DNA of 64,000 nucleotides from Nocardia cyriacigeorgica (GCF_029868385.1 NZ_JARWNX010000043.1:239461-303460), one strand, 5' to 3'. Positions 37,816-46,035 are shown, numbered from the stretch's first letter. The notes: a model not told the origin generated them from the sequence alone. Numbers and translations: made by a program.

Positions 37816-37858
37816 GACGGTGGGGACCGGTGAGAGAGAGGTCACGGTTCCCACCGTC
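37816..37858. terminator. Bidirectional hairpin between cupin and NUDIX genes
   Basis: GACGGTGGG (37816-37824) pairs perfectly with CCCACCGTC (37850-37858). Inner bases ACCGGTGA and TCACGGT continue the stem with one bulge. It lies in the 59-bp gap between two convergent genes. Confidence 0.75.
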
Positions 37859-37863
37859 ACCTG

Positions 37864-38310
37864 TCACCAGCCGAACAGTGACAGTGACTTGCCGGAGGAG
37901 ATGTGGCCCAGTGCTTCCCGGCAGTAGGGGATCATGTCCGCTGGCAGAGCGTCGGCCGTGAACCATTCCAGCGCATCGCACTTGTCGGGTTCCATGTTCG
38001 TCGGTTCGCCCTCCCACTGCCGGACCTGGAAGAAGAACGCGACGCGACCGCCGGACGAGCTGTTGTGCATGATGTGCGCGAACTCGACGTCCTCGGGTGC
38101 GATCTGCACACCGATCTCCTCGGCGGCTTCACGCCGCAGCGCCTCGACCACCGACTCCTCGGCCTCGAGATGCCCCGAAGGCGGGTGGAACGCTCCATCG
38201 GCGTAACCGGTACCAGCTCGCCGACCGAACAGGATCCTCCCCTGGTCGTCGGTGAGCAGCAGGTGCACATCACCGATGAGGGTGTGCCTTTCCGTGCTGG
38301 CCACAGCCAT
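37864..38310 (-). CDS. NUDIX hydrolase
   Basis: 148 residues. The complete Nudix box runs from the Gly of GHLEAEES to REAAEEIGV (G-x5-E-x7-REUxEExGU fits). It hydrolyses a nucleoside diphosphate linked to another group; specificity cannot be read. It is convergent with the cupin gene and divergent from two very small ORFs. NUDIX genes commonly sit near XRE regulators in actinomycetes, so it may belong to the radical SAM locus. Confidence 0.9.
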   Translation of the reverse strand: MAVASTERHTLIGDVHLLLTDDQGRILFGRRAGTGYADGAFHPPSGHLEAEESVVEALRREAAEEIGVQIAPEDVEFAHIMHNSSSGGRVAFFFQVRQWEGEPTNMEPDKCDALEWFTADALPADMIPYCREALGHISSGKSLSLFGW

Positions 38311-38413
38311 TTCTTACCTCTCTCTCGATGCGCTCGACATGAACGCGAGCACGACCATAAGCCATCGGCGGCCCATGTACTACCTCGTCCGCCGCATCGG
38401 AATCGGAGACCCC

Positions 38414-38620
38414 ATGTCGCACCAAGCCACCCTCCATCGCAGCGAAGGCCAGCTCCTTGTTGTCCCCAGCCAGACCCCCGAAAGCTTCCGCGCGATCATC
38501 ACTTTTGGTGCGGCGGCCAGGCACGGCCGTCGCGATGCCTGCCTCCCCGAATGTCAGCGAGTCGGCTACCACCGTCAGGACTTCGCGACGAACTCTGGTC
38601 GCCACCATAAGGAGGAGTGA
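38414..38620 (+). CDS. Small ORF, 68 residues, unknown function
   Basis: The ATG has GGAG 5 nt upstream. The product starts MSHQATLHRSEGQLLVVPSQ and has two cysteines (DACLPEC) in the second half; no family recognised. Its stop TGA lies inside the ribosome site of the next ORF (AAGGAGGAGTGAG), so the two would be coupled. Divergent from the NUDIX gene. Codon usage is only moderately GC-rich at third positions, so this call rests mainly on the translation signals. Confidence 0.45.
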   Translation: MSHQATLHRSEGQLLVVPSQTPESFRAIITFGAAARHGRRDACLPECQRVGYHRQDFATNSGRHHKEE

Positions 38621-38621
38621 G

Positions 38622-38690
38622 ATGGACAGCACGGACTCGCGGGACTGCGTCCACACCGACCCTCACCTGGATCTCTTTCTCCTTCTTTGA
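38622..38690 (+). CDS. Very short ORF, 22 residues, candidate peptide gene
   Basis: AAGGAGGAG lies 5 nt before the ATG and is one of the best ribosome sites in the window. The product begins MDSTDSRDC and ends HLDLFLLL, an acidic N-terminus with a single Cys9 and a hydrophobic C-terminus, with no arginine-rich shadow character. It could be a precursor for a peptide-modifying enzyme, a leader peptide or a small toxin-like peptide. The short distance to the radical SAM operon is the reason to consider the first option. Confidence 0.45.
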   Translation: MDSTDSRDCVHTDPHLDLFLLL

Positions 38691-39046
38691 AATCCATTTC
38701 TGATGGTATGGCTGGCCTCACGGCCGGTCGAGGCCTTTCGGGTGCGCTGGGTGCGTTTCGTTCGCGGCTTGCGTTGTCGCGCGAGGCGGCCTCGCGGCGA
38801 ATCCGCGCAATTTTCGCGAATGGGGTTGTGGTGCTGTTCGCGGTTTCGCGGCCGAGGGCCTCAACCTCGATCAGGGCCTGGCCCGCCCTCCGACGCGCGG
38901 CGTGATCTCACCACGAGAGCCCCGGCGCGGCGACCTCGACTGATCTCACCGTGACCTGTGGCGAGGCCCCGCTGCGAGCCACGACACCGAACCGGGCAAC
39001 CCGGCACGTCACGGGATACCGCTACTACAGTGGGCCATGTTCTACG
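38691..39046. other. 356-bp non-coding stretch next to tRNA-Arg
   Basis: No credible gene. The left half is rich in TTCGCG/CGCGAA elements in both orientations. Lies at the 3' side of the tRNA, where integrating elements insert, but I saw no integrase or repeat of the tRNA end here. Confidence 0.6.
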
Positions 39047-39119
39047 TGCCCTCGGCAGGATTCGAACCTGCGACACCCGCTTTAGGAGAGCGGTGCTCTA
39101 TCCCCTGAGCTACGAGGGC
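39047..39119 (-). tRNA. tRNA-Arg (anticodon CCT)
   Basis: Read on the minus strand: acceptor GCCCTCG pairs with CGAGGGC; D-arm GCTC-GAGC; anticodon stem CCGCT/AGCGG with loop CTCCTAA giving anticodon CCT (reads AGG); T-arm GCAGG-TTCGAAT-CCTGC. 73 nt with discriminator A. CCA is not encoded. Its 3' end faces the accessory segment to its left. Confidence 0.95.
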
Positions 39120-39231
39120 TTGGTTCGGACCGGGGGGCCGATGCGCGAACTCGGGGAAGTCTACCTGGTTGGTGGGTGGGTACACAGTTTGTGTCGGTGG
39201 GTGGGGTGATGGGCTACGGGAAGGTGGGGTT

Positions 39232-39447
39232 ATGCGCAGGACTGTGGTGGTTTCGGCGGTTGTGGCGATGGTGGAGTTGGCGCCTGTTGGGGTTGCCTCG
39301 GCGGATATGAAGGTGCCCGCGCAGGCAGTGGTTGGTCGGGAGGTGGTGAGCTCGGCGGTGCCGTGTCCGCCGTTCGGGTCGCCCGTGTTGTGTGCGTTGG
39401 CGGGGGTGTTGAATCCGTTGCTCACCGGGTCGGCGGGGGTGGGTTAG
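39232..39447 (+). CDS. Small secreted protein
   Basis: 71 residues. A signal peptide (MRRTVVVSAVVAMVELAPVG then VASA) with predicted cleavage near residue 24, followed by about 47 residues with two cysteines (AVPCPPFGSPVLCALAG) that may pair. Small exported two-cysteine proteins of this style are common and uncharacterised in Nocardia. A GGAAGGTGGGG run precedes the ATG. The stop overlaps that of the convergent crotonase gene by 4 bp. Confidence 0.65.
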   Translation: MRRTVVVSAVVAMVELAPVGVASADMKVPAQAVVGREVVSSAVPCPPFGSPVLCALAGVLNPLLTGSAGVG

Positions 39448-40229
39448 CGGCCGGTGAAGGTGGCTTTGCGGCGTTCTATGAAGGATTGCATGCCTTCTAT
39501 GCCGTCGGCGGAGGTGAACAGGCGGGTGACGTCGGGGCCCAGGTGGGCGGCGGCGGATGCATCGCCTTCGGTGCGGGCTCGGTGCGCTGAGGCGAGGGTG
39601 GTGCGGACGCCGAGCGGGGCGGCTTCGTCGGCGATGGTGTGGGCGATTGCTCGGGCCCGGTCGAGAGGGTGGCCGTCGACCACTTCTTGGATCAGGCCGA
39701 TGCGGTGGGCTTCGGTGGCGTCGAATTCGTCGCCGGTGAGCATCCAGCGCATGGCGTTACCCCAGCCGGTCTCGCGCGGGAAACGCAGGGTCGCGCCGCC
39801 GAACGGGTAGATGCCGCGGCGGACTTCGAGCTGGGCGAAACGGGTGTCGGCGGCGGCGACGCGGATATCGGCGGCGAGTAGGAGTTCGATGCCGAGGGTC
39901 ATCACCCAGCCCTGGGCGGCGGCGACGATCGGGGTGGTCCATGGGCCGTCGAGGCGCCACGGATCGCGGCCGTCGGGTGGGTACGGGCTCTGGCCGGAGG
40001 CGATGGCGGGGCCGACGTCAACCAGATCCAGGCCGCCGGTGAAGTTCGCGCCGTGGGCGAACAGTACGCCGCAACGCAATTCGTCGTCGGATTCCAGCAG
40101 CGCGTAGGCGCGCGACAGTTCGGTGAGCATTGCCAGGTCGAAGGCATTGCGTTTGGCGGGCCGGTTGAGGCCGATGAGCAGTACGTGGCCGTCGCGTTCG
40201 ACGGTGACGGTGGGGTCGGGGGTAGTCAT
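39444..40229 (-). CDS. Enoyl-CoA hydratase/isomerase (crotonase) family protein
   Basis: 261 residues. Crotonase fold with GLNRPAKRNAFD at the N-terminus, the first oxyanion-hole segment near FAHGANFTGGLDL, and the second in QGWVMTLGIELLLAADIR. The usual pair of catalytic glutamates is not both evident at the standard positions, so hydratase activity is uncertain; it may be an isomerase or hydrolase. It is followed upstream by the OYE-fusion gene in the same direction (39-bp gap), probably one operon. Confidence 0.88.
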   Translation of the reverse strand: MTTPDPTVTVERDGHVLLIGLNRPAKRNAFDLAMLTELSRAYALLESDDELRCGVLFAHGANFTGGLDLVDVGPAIASGQSPYPPDGRDPWRLDGPWTTPIVAAAQGWVMTLGIELLLAADIRVAAADTRFAQLEVRRGIYPFGGATLRFPRETGWGNAMRWMLTGDEFDATEAHRIGLIQEVVDGHPLDRARAIAHTIADEAAPLGVRTTLASAHRARTEGDASAAAHLGPDVTRLFTSADGIEGMQSFIERRKATFTGR

Positions 40230-40268
40230 GATCGGCTCCTCGGGACAGATCGGTGGGGCGCGGACGAA

Positions 40269-41948
40269 TCAGTCGGTGAACGTCACGCGCACCGAGATGG
40301 GGTCGGTTTGCAGGGCGCGGAAGGTGGCGGCGCTGAGTCCGGCGAGCAGCGGATGTGGGGCGAAGGCGCGAGCGCGGGCGATCACATCGTCGTCGGGGCG
40401 CAGGACGGCAGTACCGGTGCGCCAGCGATTGCCTTGGCGGATACGGATATTCGGCTCGGCACCGACATTGAGCGCCCAACCCGATCGGGTGCCGTGCTGG
40501 GAGATCAGCCAGGCTCCGGTGTCGTCGAAGCGGGCCGATACCGGGACCCGGCGGGGCAGGCCGCTCTTGCGGCCGATGGTCTCGAGTTCGGCGGCGGCCG
40601 AGGTCGTGACACCGATCCGGCCGAGGGCCCGCACCGTCGGATTGGCGATATAGCGGCCCACGGCGCGTTCGATCACGAACTTGCGCCGGATGTCGCGACG
40701 CGGGTCCGGCGCCGCGGAACGGCGGCTGCGCAACGAATCGAGACCGTTGCGTTTGACCATGGTCAGCGCCGTCGACCAGGGCGATCGGGTGGGATCGGGC
40801 TCGGCACCGGCGCCGATCAGGTGCAGCTGATCGGAATGCCATTGCAGGTCGAGTGCGCCGTCGAGGGATTTCACGCCGGCGGCCTCGGTCAGGCGGCGGG
40901 GCAGGCCGAGCCGGATGGTCGGTGTGTGGAGCCGGTCGGTGCCGTCGAGGATCGCGGCGGCGGCCGCGGTGTGCACCGCGGTGGGGCGGCCGAGGCCGAC
41001 GATATCGCAGGCTCCGCTCGCCACCGCTTCGGTCATCGCGGCCCGGCTGCGGAAACCGCCGGTGACGGCGAGGGGCACGGTGGCGGCCAGTTCTCGTACC
41101 GATTGCGCGTACTCCAGGAAGTACGCCTCCCTGGCCCGGGTGCTCGCCGCGCGGCCCATCATGGCGGGTGATTCGTAACTGCCGCCGCTGATTTCGATGA
41201 GGTCGATGCGCTCCGCGGCGATCTGCTCGATCACCGCGCGGGATTCGTCCTCGGTGAACCCGCCGCGCTGGAAATCCGCGGAGTTCAGTTTGATCCCGAC
41301 GCCGAAACCCGGCGATACCGCCGAACGGATCCGGCGGATGAGTTCGAGCGGGAAGCGCATGCGGCGGCGCGGATCGCCGCCCCAGCCGTCGGTGCGCCGG
41401 TTGACCAGCGGCGACAAGAACTGGGAGACGAGGTATCCGTGCGCGCCGTGGATCTGCACCCCGTCGAAGCCGGCTTGTTCGGCGATCCGGGCCGTGGTGG
41501 CGAACCGGTCGATGATGTCCTCGATCTCGGCCTCGGTCAGTTCCCTCGGCGCGGGCAGGCCGGGAATGTTCATCGCGACCGCCGACGGCGCCACCGGCTG
41601 ATACCGGGTCGCCAGCGGATTGGCCTGCCGTCCAGGATGATTGATCTGCATCCAGATCGGTGCGCCACCGTCCTTGGTGGCCTTCGCCCAGCGGGCCAGG
41701 CCGTCGAGATCGCGGTCGTCGGTGATCGCGATATTGCCCGGTTCGCCGAGCTGACGCCGATCGACCATGACATTGCCGGTGATCACGAGCCCGAATCCGC
41801 CGCGCCCCCAGCGGGTGTAGAGGCGTTCGATGCGCTCGTCCGGCCCCAGTCCCGCGGTGCCGAGTCCTTCGCTGAGCGCGGATTTCATCAGCCGGTTCGG
41901 CAGTACGAGGCCGCAGTCGAGCTCGAGGGGTTCGTGCAGGGCGGTCAT
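40269..41948 (-). CDS. Fusion: OYE-type flavin oxidoreductase plus deazaflavin-type (DUF385) domain
   Basis: 559 residues. Residues 1-400 are an NADH:flavin oxidoreductase barrel: VLPNRLMKSALSEGLG, HGAHGYLVSQFLSPLVNRRT and AVTGGFRSR. Residues about 436-559 are a separate split-barrel of the F420-dependent nitroreductase family: NPTVRALGRIGV, then ELETIGRKSGLPRRVPV. These are normally independent proteins. CAGGAG lies 5 nt before the ATG at 41948. It shares an operon with the crotonase and is divergent from a TetR gene. An FMN enzyme joined to a possible F420H2 user suggests direct hydride supply, which is untested. Confidence 0.88.
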   Translation of the reverse strand: MTALHEPLELDCGLVLPNRLMKSALSEGLGTAGLGPDERIERLYTRWGRGGFGLVITGNVMVDRRQLGEPGNIAITDDRDLDGLARWAKATKDGGAPIWMQINHPGRQANPLATRYQPVAPSAVAMNIPGLPAPRELTEAEIEDIIDRFATTARIAEQAGFDGVQIHGAHGYLVSQFLSPLVNRRTDGWGGDPRRRMRFPLELIRRIRSAVSPGFGVGIKLNSADFQRGGFTEDESRAVIEQIAAERIDLIEISGGSYESPAMMGRAASTRAREAYFLEYAQSVRELAATVPLAVTGGFRSRAAMTEAVASGACDIVGLGRPTAVHTAAAAAILDGTDRLHTPTIRLGLPRRLTEAAGVKSLDGALDLQWHSDQLHLIGAGAEPDPTRSPWSTALTMVKRNGLDSLRSRRSAAPDPRRDIRRKFVIERAVGRYIANPTVRALGRIGVTTSAAAELETIGRKSGLPRRVPVSARFDDTGAWLISQHGTRSGWALNVGAEPNIRIRQGNRWRTGTAVLRPDDDVIARARAFAPHPLLAGLSAATFRALQTDPISVRVTFTD

Positions 41949-41969
41949 GGCGGCTCCTGATCCACTGGG

Positions 41970-42018
41970 TAAACCGATTGGTCTAGTCGGGAGCGACAGT
42001 AGTAGAACGATCGGTATA
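41970..42018. promoter_or_regulatory. Paired TetR operator candidate
   Basis: TAAACCGATTGGTCTA (41970-41985) and, on the other strand, TATACCGATCGTTCTA (42003-42018) are the same site in opposite orientation, matching at 13 of 16 positions. They sit between the OYE-fusion start and the TetR start. Confidence 0.65.
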
Positions 42019-42027
42019 CTCGCAAGG

Positions 42028-42591
42028 GTGGCCGTACGTGACTGCTTGATCGGCAGTGCAATCGAACTGGTCCGGCGCAATGGTGTGGCCGGTACCGGAC
42101 TCAGCGAACTGCTCGCGCACAGCGGGGTGTCGCGCCGCTCGATCTATCTGAGCTTTCCTGGCGGAAAGGCCGAACTGATCGCCGAATCGACCAGGGTGGC
42201 CGGGCAGGCGATGAGTGGATGGTTGCGCGAGTTCACCGCGAGCAGCCCGCAGCGGGGGATCGCCGCCTTCCTCGACCGCTGGAAGGGCGTGCTGCGGACC
42301 AGCGATTACGCCGCGGGCTGCCCGGTGGTCGCGGCATCGCTCGGCCGCTCCGTCGCACCGGAGGCCGCCGAAGTCGCCAGGCAGACGTATCAGGAATGGG
42401 AGCAGATCCTGGCCGAGCGGCTGGCCGAGCACGACGTCGATGCCGAGACCGCCCAATCGCTGGCCACCACGATGCTCGCCGCGGTCGAGGGCGCTGTCAT
42501 CCTCTCCATGGCGCAGAACTCCACCGCGCCGTTGGACCAGGTCGGCAAGCACCTCGGTGAATTACTCGATCTGCATATGCCCGCCGGTTGA
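42028..42591 (+). CDS. TetR-family transcriptional regulator
   Basis: 187 residues from the GTG at 42028. The helix-turn-helix is VAGTGLSELLAHSGVSRRSI followed by YLSFPGGKAELIA, which places it in the TetR group of YcdC/LmrA-like repressors. The C-terminal domain is helical. No clear ribosome site; possibly leaderless. The paired 16-bp sites upstream and divergent orientation indicate control of the OYE-fusion/crotonase operon. Confidence 0.87.
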   Translation: MAVRDCLIGSAIELVRRNGVAGTGLSELLAHSGVSRRSIYLSFPGGKAELIAESTRVAGQAMSGWLREFTASSPQRGIAAFLDRWKGVLRTSDYAAGCPVVAASLGRSVAPEAAEVARQTYQEWEQILAERLAEHDVDAETAQSLATTMLAAVEGAVILSMAQNSTAPLDQVGKHLGELLDLHMPAG

Positions 42592-42886
42592 ATAGTGAAT
42601 CGTCCAGTCGGGGCAGTCGCGTCGCTGCGCACGCCGGGTGAACCAGCTCGATAACCGGCCGTAGCGTGGATCCGCCGGTGCGTATGCCGATTGAACGAGC
42701 ATGTTCGCCCGCAGCGAGTCGCGCGGATCGGCTGGCCGCACCACCGATGATCGCCGAACCGATCCGGCTCGGATCGATCGGCCGCTCAGCGATGCCCCGG
42801 CATCGTCTGCCCGAGCCTCGAATCGCTCGCCTCGGTGCGTGCCCACGGCCCTTCGGCTCATAGCCGCGTGCCCGGCCCCGACCCCG

Positions 42887-44359
42887 TCAGCGGCTTCCCG
42901 CGGGAACTCGGGACTCCTGATAATCGGCTGGATCGAAACGCCGGGTCTTCCAGCGATACAGCAGGGTCGCGCCTGGCCAGTTGTTGGTGATGCGGCCGGA
43001 GGCATTGCGGTACCAGCTGGAGCAGAAGTTCCAGGGGGTGTCCTTCAGGCGGCGCTGGAGCCAGACATCCCAGGCCTGTTCGGTGCCGGGGCGGACGGCG
43101 AGGCTGCGGCCGGGATGGGCGCCGAGGTATTCGATGATCTGGCGGATATAGCGGGCCTGTGCCTCGAGCATGTAGATGATGGAACCGGAGCCGACATTGG
43201 TGTTGGGGCCGTACATCATGAACAGGTTCGGGAAATCGGGAACCGAGACGCCGAGATAGGCGCGGGCGCCCTCATCGGCCCAGGCGTCGGCGAGTTTGCG
43301 GCCGCCGGTGCCGTAGATGTTCATCGGCGCGAGGAATTCGGTGCCCTTGAATCCGGTGCCGTAGATGATCACATCGACCTCGTGCTCCACGCCGTCGGCG
43401 GTCCGCACGCCCTTCGGGGTGATCTCGGTGATGGCGGTGGTCTCCACATGCACGTTCGGTTCGGTGAGCGCCGGGAAATAGTCGTTGGACAGCAAACCGC
43501 GTTTACAGCCCGCCGCGTAATCGGGGGTCAGCTTGGCGCGCAGTTGTGGATCGGGCACCTGGTTGGCCCGGTGCCGGTCGGCGATCGCCACCACCGGGCC
43601 CTTGAGCGCGGGCACATCGGTGATCGCCAGTGCGACCAGTTCGAAGAACGACCACGCGAGGAAGCGTTCGGCCATCCGCAGCGGCGGCAGGTGCTCGAAG
43701 AGGGTGTGGTGAATCGGCCGGTAGGCCACATCGGGTTTGGGGATGATCCAGGCCGCCGAGCGCTGGAACAGCGTCAGCTGCTCGACCTGCGGTTGGATTC
43801 GCGGAATGTACTGGATGGCGCTGGCGCCGGTGCCGATGCAGGCCACCCGCTGACCGGTCAGGTCGACGCCGTGATCCCATTCGGCGGAGTGGAACGCGGG
43901 CCCGGTGAAGGTGTCCATACCCGCGATATTCGGCATGGCCGGGCGGGAGAGTTGGCCGACGGCGGGGATCAGCACATCGGCGGTGAGCCGCGAGCCGTCG
44001 GCGAGGGTGAGCTGCCACTGCCCGGTGGTCTCGTCGAATTCGGCGTCGGTGACCTCGGCGCCGAATCGGATGTGGCGGGTCAGCCCGTATTTGGCGGCGA
44101 CGCCGCGCATATAGGCGTGGATATCGGCCTGCTCGGAAAACCGCCGGGGCCAATCGGATTTCGGTTCGAAGGACCAGGAGTACAGCGGCGAGGGCACATC
44201 GCAGGCGGCGCCGGGGTAGGTGTTCTCCCGCCATACACCGCCGAGGTCGGAGGCCTTCTCCAGGATGGTGAAATCACCGATCCCGGCGCGGCGCAGCTCC
44301 AAGGCCATACCGAGCCCGCCGAAACCGGCTCCGATGATGATGATCGACGGCGAAGTCAT
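42887..44359 (-). CDS. Flavin-containing monooxygenase, Baeyer-Villiger type
   Basis: 490 residues. FAD-binding GAGFGGLGMALELRRAG, NADPH-binding GTGASAIQYIP, and between them F-x-G-x3-H-x3-W-D (FTGPAFHSAEWD), the Baeyer-Villiger fingerprint. It should insert oxygen into ketones to give esters or lactones, or oxygenate heteroatoms. Substrate unknown; neighbouring acyl-CoA dehydrogenase, FadD and crotonase genes suggest use in lipid or terpene breakdown. The ATG is separated by 74 bp from the acyl-CoA dehydrogenase gene, which is upstream on the same strand. The 295 bp after its stop hold no gene I can see. Confidence 0.92.
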   Translation of the reverse strand: MTSPSIIIIGAGFGGLGMALELRRAGIGDFTILEKASDLGGVWRENTYPGAACDVPSPLYSWSFEPKSDWPRRFSEQADIHAYMRGVAAKYGLTRHIRFGAEVTDAEFDETTGQWQLTLADGSRLTADVLIPAVGQLSRPAMPNIAGMDTFTGPAFHSAEWDHGVDLTGQRVACIGTGASAIQYIPRIQPQVEQLTLFQRSAAWIIPKPDVAYRPIHHTLFEHLPPLRMAERFLAWSFFELVALAITDVPALKGPVVAIADRHRANQVPDPQLRAKLTPDYAAGCKRGLLSNDYFPALTEPNVHVETTAITEITPKGVRTADGVEHEVDVIIYGTGFKGTEFLAPMNIYGTGGRKLADAWADEGARAYLGVSVPDFPNLFMMYGPNTNVGSGSIIYMLEAQARYIRQIIEYLGAHPGRSLAVRPGTEQAWDVWLQRRLKDTPWNFCSSWYRNASGRITNNWPGATLLYRWKTRRFDPADYQESRVPAGSR

Positions 44360-44433
44360 GATTCGAGAGTAGGCCGGAAACAGGCTGGTCCGAAGAGATC
44401 GACGGACAATAAATCCACATTTCCGGCCACTCG

Positions 44434-45576
44434 CTACTTACCGGCGAGCTGCCGGGCGATCACCAGCCGCTGGATCTGATTGGTGCCCTCGAAGATCTGC
44501 ATCACCTTGGCCTCGCGCATGTATCGCTCCACCGGGAAATCCTGGGTGTAGCCGTAGCCGCCGAGCACCTGCACCGCATCGGTGGTGACCTTCATAGCGG
44601 CATCGGTGGCCACCAGCTTGGCCACGCTGGCCTGGCGCGAATAGGGGAGTCCGGCATCGCGGCGGCGGGCGGCGTCGAGATAGGTGGCGCGGGCCGAATC
44701 GACGGCGGCGGCCATATCGGCGAGGACGAACCCGAGACCCTGATGGTCGATGATGTGCTTGCCGAACGCTTCCCGTTCCTTGGCGTAGGCGACGGCGTCG
44801 TCGAGGGCGCGCTGGGCCAGGCCGGTCGCCACCGCGGCGATACCGAGGCGGCCGGAGTCCAGGGCGCTGAACGCGATGGTCAGGCCCTGACCTTCGGTGC
44901 CGATCAGCCGTTCGGCGGGTACGAAGGCGTCGTCGTAGCTCGCGGTGGTGGTCGGGACCGCGCGCAGTCCCATCTTCTCCTCGGGTTTGCCGAAGCTCAG
45001 TCCGTCGGTGTCGTCGGGCACCAGGAAGCACGAGACCCCGCGCGAACCCTCGCCGGTGCGGGCGAACAGCGTGTAGAAATCGGCGCGGCCGCCGTTGGTG
45101 ATCCACGCCTTCGAGCCGTTGATCCGGTATCCGTCGTCGACGGCGGTGGCGCGGCAACGCAGAGCCGCGGCGTCGGAACCGGCGTGCGGTTCGGAAAGGC
45201 TGTAGGCGCCGATGGTTTCACCGGAGAGCATGGTCGGCAGCCAGCGCTGCTTCTGCTCATCGGTGCCGAAGGTGAACAGCGGAAAACAGGACAGACCGTG
45301 CACGCTCACCGCCACCGCGACCGCCGCCCAGCGCGCCCCGAGTTCCTCGAGCACCTGGAGATACACCTCGTAGGGCTGGCCGCCACCGCCGAATTCCTCC
45401 GGATACGGCAGACTCAGCAGACCGGCCGCGCCGAGCGCAGGGAAGACGCCGTCGGGAAATGTTTCGGTCTTCTCGCATTCCACGACCCGCGGTTGCAGTA
45501 CCTTGTCCGCGAGATCGCGGGTCAGCTCGATCAGATCCCTGGCTTCCTCGGTGGGCAGCATTCGGTCCACAGGCAT
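44434..45576 (-). CDS. Acyl-CoA dehydrogenase
   Basis: 380 residues, the normal length. Signatures: GAYSLSEPHAGSDAAAL for FAD contact, the GRLGIAAVATGLAQRALD helix, and catalytic Glu363 in MQIFEGTNQIQR. It oxidises acyl-CoA thioesters to 2-enoyl-CoA, passing electrons to ETF. The ATG at 45576 has GGGAG 8 nt upstream; an earlier TTG/ATG at 45600 was not used. Upstream lies an AT-rich palindrome that could bind a fatty-acid-responsive regulator. Confidence 0.93.
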   Translation of the reverse strand: MPVDRMLPTEEARDLIELTRDLADKVLQPRVVECEKTETFPDGVFPALGAAGLLSLPYPEEFGGGGQPYEVYLQVLEELGARWAAVAVAVSVHGLSCFPLFTFGTDEQKQRWLPTMLSGETIGAYSLSEPHAGSDAAALRCRATAVDDGYRINGSKAWITNGGRADFYTLFARTGEGSRGVSCFLVPDDTDGLSFGKPEEKMGLRAVPTTTASYDDAFVPAERLIGTEGQGLTIAFSALDSGRLGIAAVATGLAQRALDDAVAYAKEREAFGKHIIDHQGLGFVLADMAAAVDSARATYLDAARRRDAGLPYSRQASVAKLVATDAAMKVTTDAVQVLGGYGYTQDFPVERYMREAKVMQIFEGTNQIQRLVIARQLAGK

Positions 45577-46035
45577 GGTGTCAACTCCCGCTGGTCGCAT
45601 CGTCTCGGCTCGTGCCGTTGCCGCCCACGTTATGCGCGTGCATATGTACGTGAACCCCGGGTCAGCCGTGTGGCGGGGGCTTCCGGGGAATTCGCAGCTC
45701 AGGGTGTCGGCGTCGACGCCGAGATAGGCATGGCGCTCGCGATGGCGGCCCCGCGCACGTATCGGTCGGGTCTATTTTCGTCACGGGAGTTGGCACGACC
45801 ATGCCGCGCCCGCTAGACACGTGACGGTCCCGGTCACGGGAATCCGGTGCCGACGGCATGCTGGGGGTGCCGTCGGCGCGCCGGGGCCGGAACCCTGGTG
45901 CAGCGGTTCGCGCGGCCACGAAGTTCCCGACCCCACTCCGACTACTCTTGGGTAGGCTCCCGATGTGATGTGGCTCATGTCCTGGTCGAGGTGCCGGGGC
46001 GTGGCCGTTCGCCCGAGAGTGAGGGGTCCTTTTCG
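45577..46035. other. 459-bp divergent promoter region with a palindrome at 45637-45650
   Basis: No gene. CGTGCATATGTACG (45637-45650) is palindromic at six of seven positions and is the only AT-rich dyad in the region, 60 bp before the acyl-CoA dehydrogenase start. The right half drives the acyl-CoA synthetase gene. Both genes act on fatty acids, so joint control by a TetR-type fatty acid regulator is plausible. Confidence 0.5.

Noticed and set aside
39047..39119. att-site duplication of the tRNA-Arg 3' end
   Set aside because: I found no second copy of the T-arm/acceptor sequence by eye in the 31-39 kb segment, and no integrase gene.
42701..44479. 592-codon open frame antisense to the Baeyer-Villiger-type monooxygenase
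   Set aside because: Shadow of high third-position GC; the real gene is on the other strand with intact FAD and NADPH motifs.
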